44,547 nucleotides of DNA from Hyphomicrobiales bacterium (GTDB taxonomy: Bacteria; Pseudomonadota; Alphaproteobacteria; Rhizobiales; Rhizobiaceae). The DNA is taken from positions 1-44,547 of the forward strand of contig UCMS01000018.1 of assembly GCA_900473805.1 (NCBI GenBank), in the 5' to 3' direction. The position numbers and the translations under genes were made by a program. The notes under the pieces were generated by a model that saw nothing but the letters and a program-made list of their open reading frames with translations, had not been told where the DNA came from and made no database searches. This document shows positions 26,703-33,896 of the stretch, piece by piece. Positions within the stretch are counted from its first letter, which is position 1. Each line of letters begins with the position of its first letter.

Positions 26703-27074
26703 TCAGATTTTAGGAGGTCGTGCCGGAGGACTGACCAAAGAAGATGCCAGCTCGGCATCCGAAGCACTCAGGAGAGGGCTGCCATGCATGCTGGGACTAA
26801 ACGACGAAATTGATCCAAACGTTGGATTACCGACAATCACCGTGGTGCAGACAAGAGCCAGAGGGCAGAGATTGCCGCCTGAGCCGGGTTTGATCGGCAT
26901 AACGTCAGGGCAACACGGCATATCCGCAGACATATCCATCATGGACATCTCGACTGCTAAACCGTTTTCGGCGGCCAGCATGATGCTTCTTGCATACCCA
27001 ATGCTCATCGGACCAACGACGATCCCGAGCAGGGCAAGCACAAACAACATCACACGGAACAACTTTTTAGCCAT
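26703..27074 (-). CDS. Met/Cys-rich small exported or membrane protein, first gene of the cus operon
   Basis: This 123-aa protein has an N-terminal hydrophobic helix (LFRVMLFVLALLGIVVGPMS) and then a motif rich in possible copper ligands, MSMMDMSADMPCCPD, followed by a second pair of Cys in NLCPLALVCTT and a polar tail. Proteins with this CCPD…CP..…C layout occur with copper genes in rhizobia (DUF2946-like), though I cannot assign a named family. I chose ATG 27074; the frame is open six codons further to GTG 27092. It precedes the FixH-like gene by 124 bp on the same strand. A decayed second copy lies at 31022-31437. It may be a metal chaperone or sensor (inference). Confidence 0.68.
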   Translation of the reverse strand: MAKKLFRVMLFVLALLGIVVGPMSIGYARSIMLAAENGLAVEMSMMDMSADMPCCPDVMPIKPGSGGNLCPLALVCTTVIVGNPTFGSISSFSPSMHGSPLLSASDAELASSLVSPPARPPKI

Positions 27075-27298
27075 GATGACATTCTTTCGCACAGCTGGCT
27101 CGCCTGGGGAAGGAGTTCACGGAAATTTGGCACATGACTTTAGCTGCAAGCGGACTTGGCTTTGGGTGGGCTATTTAAGGAAGTTCAACGGTCCAATCTG
27201 CTCGCACCTCATGTTGACGCCCCCGCGCTGAAACTTATCCTAACCTTCGTCCGTCCTTTGGAATGTCAGTCAATCTAAAATCCTGGGAGGATCCAAAA

Positions 27299-27853
27299 AT
27301 GCGTACTCAAATCCGAAACATCTTGCTCGCTGCCGGCTGTGTTCTTGCATTGGCAGGCACCGCTTATGCGCAAAACCCGATGGTTGGTGGCGCACCGATG
27401 TTCGCCGACAAGAACATCGTAGAAAACGCTGTGAACTCGAAAGACCACACGACTTTGGTCGCAGCCGTCAAGGCGGCTGACCTTGTTGACGTACTTCAGT
27501 CGGCCGGCCCTTTCACCGTATTTGCGCCCGTGAATGCCGCATTCGAGAAACTACCTGCTGGCACTGTCGATACGTTGCTGATGCCCAAGAACAAGGACGC
27601 GCTCGTCAAAGTGCTGACGTCGCACGTTGTTGCCGGCAAGTTATCCGCCTCAGATCTGGCACGGCGGGCTAAGGCGAACGGAGGGCGCTACAACATGCAA
27701 AGCGTCAGCGGAGCTCCATTGACGGCTGTTCTACGGGGCACCAAAGTCTACATCTTCGATCAATCCGGCGGCGCCAGCCTTGTGACGATTGCCGACGTGA
27801 ACCAATCGAACGGCGTCATTCATGTCGTAAATCGCGTGCTGTTGCCACGTTGA
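27299..27853 (+). CDS. Secreted fasciclin (FAS1)-domain protein
   Basis: This 184-aa protein has a signal peptide (MRTQIRNILLAAGCVLALAG, cleavage after TAYA) and one FAS1 domain: TTLVAAVKAADLVDVLQSAG, then PFTVFAPVNAAFEKLPAGTV, LTSHVVAGKLSASDL, and the H2-type end GVIHVVNRVLLP. FAS1 proteins act in the periplasm or extracellularly in adhesion, and in rhizobia (Nex18-like) some influence symbiosis. A strong site gggagg lies before ATG 27299. It is divergent from the cus operon and 59 bp upstream of a broken DoxX gene; fasciclin and DoxX genes often occur next to each other. The domain length and motifs are normal. Confidence 0.9.
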   Translation: MRTQIRNILLAAGCVLALAGTAYAQNPMVGGAPMFADKNIVENAVNSKDHTTLVAAVKAADLVDVLQSAGPFTVFAPVNAAFEKLPAGTVDTLLMPKNKDALVKVLTSHVVAGKLSASDLARRAKANGGRYNMQSVSGAPLTAVLRGTKVYIFDQSGGASLVTIADVNQSNGVIHVVNRVLLPR

Positions 27854-27912
27854 TCCGATGGATGAGCAAGGCGGGTGACATCATCCGCCTTTCCCAAAAC
27901 CGGAACTGTAGG

Positions 27913-28297
27913 ATGCAAACGCACGTCCTTCCTAATATTGCCCTATTGGCCGGACGTTTGCTTATAGCGGCACTATTTTTTCAGTGGAGCCGCCCAAAAA
28001 GCTCTCGCGCCCGAGAATGTCCAGGATCTGTTGGTGACACAAGGGTTGCCAACATTGCTGGTATGGCCGGCATTGGTGTTTAACTTCTGCGCAGGCGTGA
28101 TGCTGACCCTTGGGCTGCTTCTGCGACCACTCTCGGTCCTGCTTGCGGTCTATTGCGGTGTCACCAGTTTTTTCCACCTCATACCGCAGGACCCTTGGCA
28201 GATGTCTATCTTTGTAAAGAACTGGTCGATTGCAGGCGGCTGTCTGGTGATGGCAGTGGCAGGCCCCGGGCGCTACGCTTTAGCTCCTCAAAACTAA
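27913..28297 (+). pseudogene. DoxX-family membrane protein, frameshifted in a T-run
   Basis: From ATG 27913 the frame reads MQTHVLPNIALLAGRLLIAA then LFF. At the run of six T (27976-27981) the DoxX sequence switches frame and goes on as SGAAQKALAPENVQDLLVTQ GLPTLLVWPALVFNF to the stop at 28297. Removing one T restores a continuous protein of about 127 aa with four hydrophobic helices and the typical DoxX pattern (LLAGRLLIAALFFSGAAQKA … FFHLIPQDPWQMSIFVKNWSIAGG). The family includes quinone-reductase-like membrane subunits. Either the gene is inactive, or there is a sequencing error or slippage at the homopolymer; the coding quality on both sides is high, which favours a recent or artefactual change. 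Confidence 0.75.
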
Positions 28298-28499
28298 GCG
28301 ACATTTTTCTCGCCGCCGCAACTCAAGCTCCGCATACCGCGACACGCGGAATTCGGCATCCGTTTCACCGTGCCAATCGCCAACCAATACAGGGAAGTAA
28401 TTGACGCAGAAGAATATCACAAGCGAACAGGAGTTATTCAAGAATCTGGCCTTTAGGCCCCGACAAGTCCGCGCTTTCGGATCGCCGCTCTTGTGAGAA

Positions 28500-28518
28500 G
28501 CCGCCCCCAGAGGGCGGC
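28500..28518 (-). terminator. Terminator hairpin of the flagellin gene
   Basis: Perfect 7-bp GC-rich arms gccgccc (28500-28506) and gggcggc (28512-28518) with a 5-nt loop lie about 20 bp after the flagellin stop on the minus strand. No long T-run follows, so it may be a weak terminator. Confidence 0.6.
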
Positions 28519-29476
28519 CTCCAATAGTCGCTCTTCAGCCCTAACGGAAGAGCGAGAGGATGACTTCCGAGGAAGAGTTGGCGATTGAGAGCGACTGGAC
28601 CGCTAGCTGCTGCTGGGTCTGCAGTGCATTGAGGCGGGTCGATTCTTCGTTCATATCGGCGTCGACGAGACGGCCCACACCAGAGTCGAGAGAGTCGGAC
28701 AGCTTGTTGATGAAGTCCTCTTGCAGTTCGATGCGCATGGCGATCGAGCCGATGTCTGCCGCCGCGCTGGTCATGCGTTGCAGACCATATTCCACCAGGG
28801 ACAGAGCCTCCTGCATGCCAGCCGTGGTCAGGCCGGTAATGTCGAGCTGGTCGATAGAGACACCCGCGATCTCGACAGCCGCGGCACCAGTTGTGCCATC
28901 GTTATCCCAGTCGACAAAAGCGTCGAAAGCTCCAGACGCGCTGCCGAGAATACCGGAATTATAGTCAATGATGCCGGTTGCGTCACCGCCGAACATCACA
29001 GTCATACCGTCTGCAGTCGTCGCATCGAGCGAATAGAGGGTCGTCGAAACGGACACGTTGCCGCTCGAGTCGCGAATGAAGCCGGAGACCACCGAGACGT
29101 CAACGGGCGCTGTTATAGTATCGGCCCCAGTGGCGACCCAATTTTGGCCGCTAAATGTTCCCGATTCGGCGATCGAGCGAAGCTGCTCCTGCAGCTGGTC
29201 GATTTCTTCCTGGATTTTTTGCTTGTCGAGACCCTCCTCGGTGGCGGCGACAACCTTTGCCTTGATCTCCTTCACCACGTCAATTGCGCTTTCCATCGCA
29301 GCATAGGCCGTGTCAATCTTGGCCGCGCCAAGGCCGAGGGCGTCCTGCACGGCGGATAGCGCCATATTGTCGGAGCGCATGGTGGTTGCGATCGACCAGT
29401 AGGCAGCGTTGTCAGAAGCTGCACCGACCCGCTGACCGGAGGACACCCGCGCCTGAGTGTCCTGCATATTCGAGTC

Positions 29477-29480
29477 GATG
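29477..29480. repeat. Target-site duplication of the IS3 element, left copy
   Basis: GATG occurs here directly before the IS end ggtaatcctcccc and again at 30678-30681 directly after ggggaggattacc. In the reconstructed flagellin only one copy is present, which confirms a 4-bp target duplication. Confidence 0.85.
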
Positions 29481-29519
29481 GGTAATCCTCCCCGTTTTAA
29501 CGGGGTTCAGCGGTAGAAC

Positions 29520-30347
29520 TCACGCGGCCATTTTCAGTTTCTGAGTGGGTGTAATGCCGCCAATGCCCATATTGGGCCGTTCGTGGTTATACGTCCAAAG
29601 CCATTCCGTGGCGATCTCCTGCACCTCCGTTATGCTGTCAAAAATATACAGATCGAGCCATTCATGCCGAACAGTTCGGTTGTAGCGCTCGACATAGGCG
29701 TTCTGCTGAGGCTTGCCGGGCTGGATATAGTTCAATGCGATCCCTTGCTTCTCTGCCCATTCGACCAGCTTCGAACTGACGTATTCGGGGCCGTTATCGA
29801 CCCTGATTGCCAGTGGCTTGCCCCGCCATTCGATAATCTGGTTGAGGCTGCGCACGACTCGCTCTGCAGGCAGTGAGAAGTCAACCTCGATCCCCAGTCC
29901 CTCTCGATTGAAGTCGTCCAACACGTTCAGAAGCCTGAACTGGCGACCGTCCGCCAGGCGATCCGCCATGAAGTCCATCGACCAGACCACGTTCGGCGCA
30001 TCGGGCACCACCAGCTCCTCTGGCTTCTCGCGCTTCAGCCGCCGGCGGGGCTTGATCCTCAGGTTCAGCTCAAGCTCGCGGTAGATGCGGTAGACTCGTT
30101 TGTGGTTCCAGCGAAAGCCTTGGACATTGCGCATATGCAGGAAGCAGAGACCGAAGCCCCAGGTCTTCTTCACCTTCACAAGCCCAAGCAACAGATCGGC
30201 GATCTCATCGTTATCGGCATTGCGCTTTGGGCTATACCGAAAACAGGTCTCGCTGACGCCAAATGTCCTGCATGCCAGCGCGACACTCACGCCGCGTTGC
30301 GCCACTGCTTTCTCGGCCAGCTCTCGGCGCTGAGATGGCCGCCTCAT
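29520..30347 (-). CDS. IS3-family transposase OrfB
   Basis: This 275-aa catalytic part of the IS3 transposase begins with the HTH_21-like region ([26 protein letters not shown]). The DDE integrase core shows Asp in [11 protein letters not shown], Asp in [14 protein letters not shown] and Glu in [17 protein letters not shown]. The ATG overlaps the orfA stop (ATGA). In the family the active enzyme is usually the OrfAB fusion made by a -1 frameshift; here the orfA end has a run of seven A directly before the TGA, a suitable slippery site. Length and residues are normal. Confidence 0.93.
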   Translation of the reverse strand: MRRPSQRRELAEKAVAQRGVSVALACRTFGVSETCFRYSPKRNADNDEIADLLLGLVKVKKTWGFGLCFLHMRNVQGFRWNHKRVYRIYRELELNLRIKPRRRLKREKPEELVVPDAPNVVWSMDFMADRLADGRQFRLLNVLDDFNREGLGIEVDFSLPAERVVRSLNQIIEWRGKPLAIRVDNGPEYVSSKLVEWAEKQGIALNYIQPGKPQQNAYVERYNRTVRHEWLDLYIFDSITEVQEIATEWLWTYNHERPNMGIGGITPTQKLKMAA

Positions 30348-30607
30348 TTTTTTCCGAGAGCCTCCTTCAGCAGATCCGCCTGCATGCTCAAATCGGCATA
30401 CATCCGCTTCAATCGGCGGTTCTCGTCCTCAAGAGCCTTCATCTGGCTCATCATAGAGGCATCCATACCCCCATATTTTGCCCGCCATTTGTAAAAACTG
30501 GCACTGCTGATGCTGTGCTCCCGGCAAAGCTCAGGTACGGGGACACCGCCTTCCGCTTGGCGCAACACAGCCATGATCTGGGCTTCGGTAAATCGGCTCT
30601 TCTTCAT
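30344..30607 (-). CDS. IS3-family OrfA, DNA-binding helper
   Basis: This 87-aa protein starts [20 protein letters not shown] and contains the helix-turn-helix [20 protein letters not shown], followed by a leucine-zipper-like region [26 protein letters not shown]. It binds the IS ends and dimerises. I chose ATG 30607, the common start of the family; the frame extends six codons upstream. The gene ends GGAAAAAAATGA, where the A7 tract permits -1 frameshifting into orfB. Confidence 0.92.
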   Translation of the reverse strand: MKKSRFTEAQIMAVLRQAEGGVPVPELCREHSISSASFYKWRAKYGGMDASMMSQMKALEDENRRLKRMYADLSMQADLLKEALGKK

Positions 30608-30737
30608 CAAAATCTCCTCGAGCATCTTGCCGAGAAAATTCTACTTTTGAAGCCCCTTATTTGCGGGGAGGATTACCGATGGAGCGCAAGGTTTGAAGTG
30701 CCGCCATTGCTGCGATGTTTGTTAAAATGCTGGTCAC

Positions 30738-31021
30738 GATCGTGTCCCTTACTGCTGGATTTGGGGACATCCGGGTTCTTTCCGGGAACGATGAGGCGGC
30801 GTAATGCCCTTAACCACTTGTTTGGTTTGGTTAACTCACCGTTACGCAACTTCCAATAATCGGGTCATGGTTAAAGCTTGGTTAACCGATTAAGTGAAGC
30901 CTAATTTGATCGTTGCTCAAGCCGTCCTCCAATCGCGGGTGTCAAGCCGGTCGCAGTTGGCATTGCAGGTCAGGCTTATTGTTCTCCTTGAGGCCAGAGG
31001 TAACCCGGCAAAATCGAACGT
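30738..31021. other. Upstream region of the flagellin gene
   Basis: Non-coding. It carries the GTG ribosome binding site and several ttaacca/tggttaa motifs, including an inverted pair at 30810-30816 and 30828-30834. No sigma factor box could be assigned with confidence. Confidence 0.4.
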
Positions 31022-31437
31022 CGGGGCATGTGGGCCAGCGGCCGCATCATCAATTGAAAGCGATCACCAGCGCTTTCGCTAGCGCGACGCGTTGCTGATT
31101 GATGAAGACGTTGACCTCAACTCGATGAATTCGGACCAGATTTTTTCAGGAGGTCGTGCCGAAGACACTAACCAAAGAGGATGCCACTTTGTCATCAGAC
31201 GCTAGCAAAAGGGCTATCAGGCATGCGGGAACTGAACGACAAAACCGATCCAAACGCTGGATCACGGACAATTAAAAACGTGCGCAGAAATGTCAAAGGA
31301 CACGCGTTACCGCCCCCTCTCCCCAAAGGAGACGGTTTTCGGCGGCCAACGTGACGCATCTCGCCTTGCGCAAGTCTTATCGAGCTGACGAGATGCCGAG
31401 CAGGGCAAGCAAGGCAGAAACGGGATGCTGTAGCCAA
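31022..31437 (-). pseudogene. Decayed second copy of the Met/Cys-rich cus-operon gene
   Basis: This stretch is clearly similar to 26588-27055 on the same strand. The plus strand matches in blocks such as tcagcgctttcgct / ccagcgctttcgct, gaagacgttgacct, aggaggtcgtgccg, gatccaaacg, cggttttcggcggcca and gagcagggcaagca. Many substitutions and indels are present. The surviving minus-strand frame (31195-31437) gives an 80-aa peptide without the CCPD copper-type motif, so the coding function is lost. It appears to be an old duplication or a relic from a related replicon, lying between the flagellin promoter region and the GAF-EAL gene. Confidence 0.75.
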
Positions 31438-31625
31438 TCGAGTTCGAGAAGCAGCAGATACTTTGACCGGCTGGGATCTACGACACTCAGGGCTATTCAG
31501 TTGTTGATAAGGACCTCACGCAAATGTGCACTGATCCTTCTTCAGAAATACCCCGTACAGGAGGGGAGGTTGATCGTTGGGTAAGTACTGGCCTGCAAAA
31601 TCGCCGCTGTGGGTAGGGGAAACGC

Positions 31626-32852
31626 ATGAAGATACTTCATGAGGCAATGCGCCAGATCGCGGAGCGCAACGACGCGGGGAACGACGTCATACAGCGGGCC
31701 CTTGAAGCGGTGCGTACCCATCTGGGGATGGAGGTGGCCTATCTCTCCGAATTCGTCGGAAACGATTCCATCTTCCGGGTGGTAGATGCCCCGGGCCTGG
31801 AGGACCTTATAAAGCCGGGCGACACACGGCCACTCGATGAGGTCTATTGCAGACATATCCTCGCAGGGAGACTTCCGGAACTGATACCAGACACAGCTGC
31901 GGAGCCAATTTGCCAGGCGATGCCGATCACGCGTGCCGTGCCGATCGGTTCACATGTCTCGATCCCTGTCCTTTTGCCGGACGGCAAGCCATACGGGATG
32001 TTCTGTTGCTTGAGCCCGCGCGCAAACCCGACATTGACAAATAGAGATCTCAACGTCATGCGCATGTTCGCTGATATGGCGGCCCATCAGATAGGCCGCG
32101 AGGTCATGCAGTCGCGCAACTTGGAAGAAAAGCGCTCGAGTGTAGCGACACTCGTGGAACAGCGCAGCTTCTCTCTCGTGTTTCAGCCGATCATCGATCT
32201 TGGTTCAGGCGAGGTCAAAGGTTTCGAAAGCCTATGCCGTTTTAGGGCGGAGCCCTACAGAGCACCGAATTTCTGGTTCGCAGACGCCGCAGCAGTCGGG
32301 CTCGGTGCGGAACTAGAGCTTGCGGTAATCGCCTTGGCGATCGACGAAGCAGCAAAATTCCCTTCCGAGATCTATATCTCGATCAACGCATCACCGGAGA
32401 CGTTTCTCGATACTCGGCTATCCAGCATCATCAACGGACGTGGCCTTTCCTCTATCGTATTTGAGATTACTGAGCATGCACCCGTCAGCGACTATGACGA
32501 GCTGACGACTGCGCTTGATCGGCTGCGCGCTCAGGGCGCACGGATCGCAATCGATGATGCGGGTGCAGGCTTTTCCAGCCTGCGTCATATCGTGCAGCTA
32601 CGTCCGGACATCATCAAACTCGACATTTCTCTCACCAGGGCTGTCGACACGGATGTCGCAAGGCGGGCACTCGCCTCGGCATTGATATTCTTCGCGAAGG
32701 AGATCGGCGCTTTGATTGTAGCAGAGGGGATCGAAACCGAAGCCGAGCTACAAGCTTTGAAAGACCTCGGAATTTCTGCTGGGCAAGGCTATTTCCTCGG
32801 CCGCCCGAGTGACATCGTCTCGGCTATAGTTCGTCATCGCGCGTTCCTCTGA
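31626..32852 (+). CDS. GAF-EAL c-di-GMP phosphodiesterase
   Basis: This 408-aa soluble protein has an N-terminal GAF domain (~20-165: HLGMEVAYLSEFVGNDSIFR, DTRPLDEVYCRHILAGRLPE, PIGSHVSIPVLLPDGKPYGMFCC) of the type common in light or redox sensors. The C-terminal EAL domain is at ~180-405. The signature is ESL (201-203) in place of EAL and DDAGAG (310) in place of DDFGTG; both variants occur in active enzymes. SINAS, FEITEHA, IKLDISL, IVAEGIETEAE and GQGYFLGRP are present. It should degrade c-di-GMP. No Cys in the GAF is clearly placed for bilin attachment. A PilZ gene follows 177 bp downstream on the same strand. Confidence 0.92.
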   Translation: MKILHEAMRQIAERNDAGNDVIQRALEAVRTHLGMEVAYLSEFVGNDSIFRVVDAPGLEDLIKPGDTRPLDEVYCRHILAGRLPELIPDTAAEPICQAMPITRAVPIGSHVSIPVLLPDGKPYGMFCCLSPRANPTLTNRDLNVMRMFADMAAHQIGREVMQSRNLEEKRSSVATLVEQRSFSLVFQPIIDLGSGEVKGFESLCRFRAEPYRAPNFWFADAAAVGLGAELELAVIALAIDEAAKFPSEIYISINASPETFLDTRLSSIINGRGLSSIVFEITEHAPVSDYDELTTALDRLRAQGARIAIDDAGAGFSSLRHIVQLRPDIIKLDISLTRAVDTDVARRALASALIFFAKEIGALIVAEGIETEAELQALKDLGISAGQGYFLGRPSDIVSAIVRHRAFL

Positions 32853-33029
32853 GCCGGCGGGAAGTGTATGGATATTCGCAAGATCATGAGATTGCCGTGG
32901 CATTTCACCCGCTGACTAACGAACGGCAAGCTGCGAGCGGTCGGCGGTGCCGGTTTCAGAGGCCCTTAAGAACTCCAAGGCTACAGCTAAGCTCAGGAAT
33001 CTTAAATATCTAAGTGAAACAATAAGCCG

Positions 33030-33329
33030 ATGAACGACCTACCAGATCCACCGGCGAGACCCCTGCGCCCTCATCGTCCTCGGGTGCTGAAGCGAGCGAC
33101 TATTGTTAAGGGCCCGACAGACTCGGAAGTGCCCTGCACAGTACGCAACATGCACGCAGAAGGGGCGGAGCTGAAGGTCGACGGGCTCGCTGCCGTACCC
33201 GCATCCTTCGCTCTGTATGTTCCATCAGATGGAACTGCATATGCCTGCGAATTGCGCTGGCGACGAGAAGAAAGAATAGGAGTGAAAATAACCGGCGTGG
33301 TTCCCAAACCGAAATGGCATTACGGTTGA
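33030..33329 (+). CDS. Small PilZ-domain protein
   Basis: This is a 99-aa single PilZ domain. The Arg-rich start RPHRPRVLKRATIVKG, the central CTVRNMHAEGAELKV (NxxxxG in place of DxSxxG) and the strands FALYVPSDGTAYACELRW and RIGVKITG are visible. The second motif is degenerate, so c-di-GMP binding is uncertain; many alphaproteobacterial PilZ proteins keep the fold but lose binding. It lies between two c-di-GMP enzymes. The start at ATG 33030 is preceded by only a weak ribosome binding site. Confidence 0.8.
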   Translation: MNDLPDPPARPLRPHRPRVLKRATIVKGPTDSEVPCTVRNMHAEGAELKVDGLAAVPASFALYVPSDGTAYACELRWRREERIGVKITGVVPKPKWHYG

Positions 33330-33446
33330 CAGGCTGGAAATCCGCGTGGCCAAGCATGCGCATCTACGTCATTAACTGGCTCCCTCGCTCTCTCTCAAAA
33401 GGGATTTGAAGAGAGATCAAACGAACATAATTCTGATCCTAGCTCT

Positions 33447-33474
33447 TTGAACATAAAAGGCTATGTATTATAGT
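33447..33474 (+). promoter_or_regulatory. Promoter for a candidate small RNA
   Basis: TTGAAC (33447-33452) and TATAGT (33469-33474) are separated by 16 bp. Seven bases further, near 33481, transcription would start at the base of the first hairpin of the predicted RNA. Confidence 0.5.
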
Positions 33475-33479
33475 AACTG

Positions 33480-33546
33480 TGAGCATATTGTCGCCGCAAT
33501 AGCTCACCCCACTATGGAGCCCGTCAGATCCCTGACGGGCTCTTTG
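33480..33546 (+). ncRNA. Candidate structured small RNA with intrinsic terminator
   Basis: About 67 nt can form two strong hairpins. The first uses gtgagc-a-tattg (33479-33490) and caata-gctcac (33497-33507), an 11-bp stem with one bulged base and loop tcgccg. A 9-nt single-stranded linker cccactatg follows. The second hairpin has perfect 11-bp arms gagcccgtcag (33517-33527) and ctgacgggctc (33532-33542), followed by ttt. A sigma-70-like promoter lies at the right distance upstream. The layout (5' stem at the start, short linker, terminator) is that of a trans-acting bacterial sRNA. I do not recognise the family. It might alternatively be a terminator region of the upstream PilZ transcript. 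Confidence 0.55.
33517..33546 (+). terminator. Rho-independent terminator
   Basis: Perfect 11-bp inverted repeat, gagcccgtcag at 33517-33527 and ctgacgggctc at 33532-33542, with a 4-nt loop and then tttg. It is the strongest terminator-like hairpin in the window. Confidence 0.75.
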
Positions 33547-33896
33547 TATCGCTGGCGACCCTATCCAACGAACTGGTGTTTTGGGTCAGAAGTTTATTGA
33601 TCTGTGCCGCCTATGCTTGCCATTCTGTTTTTATGCGCAAATCTCTAGAATCGTTCACGAGCTGTTATGCAGCCGCTGTCGACTAAGGGTACCAGCGCTA
33701 CGGGCATAACAAGGCTGGTGCGGGACCCCGTTGGCACTGCGTGTTCGCCGCTCACGTGCGCGGCGGAGGCTGTCGTCCTTTAGCAACGCAGACTGTTCAG
33801 TTACAACAAGATAAGCCGTCCCGAATCCAAAGCAGGCTGATGATTACGAACGCGACGACAAGTGACGATCATGCTGGGTGAGCGTGGCCGGGGCTG
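33547..33896. other. Non-coding stretch before the second GAF-PAS-GGDEF-EAL gene end
   Basis: No gene is supported. A long dyad tgttatgc (33663-33670) / gcataaca (33704-33711) encloses a further partial stem. Near 33749 cgccgc/gcggcg surrounds cacgtg. Roles are unknown. Confidence 0.4.

Larger units (their letters stand above)
29481..30677 (-). mobile_element. IS3-family (IS407-like) insertion sequence, complete
   Basis: The 1197-bp element has terminal inverted repeats ggtaatcctccccg / cggggaggattacc, two overlapping genes orfA and orfB, and a 4-bp target duplication GATG. The 4-bp duplication and the protein sequences fit the IS407 group of IS3. It disrupts the flagellin gene and is itself apparently intact, so insertion seems recent. 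Confidence 0.92.
28541..30737 (-). pseudogene. Flagellin gene split by an IS3-family element
   Basis: The C-terminal 311 codons lie at 28541-29476 and the first 20 codons at 30678-30737, where GTG 30737 (aaggga upstream) gives MTSILTNIAAMAALQTLRSI. Joining both parts and removing one copy of gatg gives an uninterrupted 331-aa flagellin that continues DSNMQDTQARVSSGQRVGAA. It has the conserved N-terminal D0/D1 helices, a variable middle part and the C-terminal helix ending NSSSEVILSLFR. This is the alphaproteobacterial flagellin pattern. The remaining 3' frame has an internal ATG but lacks the first 25 residues needed for assembly, so the product is presumably non-functional. No other flagellar gene is in the window. 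Confidence 0.93.

Noticed and set aside
26584..27231. 215-aa plus-strand frame opposite the start of the cus operon
   Set aside because: It lies antisense to the Met/Cys-rich gene and the operon leader, has no domain, and its pattern follows the minus-strand gene.
33663..33711. Dyad tgttatgc...gcataaca as an integron attC site
   Set aside because: The outer boxes are in the wrong order and do not fit RYYYAAC...GTTRRRY, and no integrase or cassette is present. It is kept only as an unexplained dyad.
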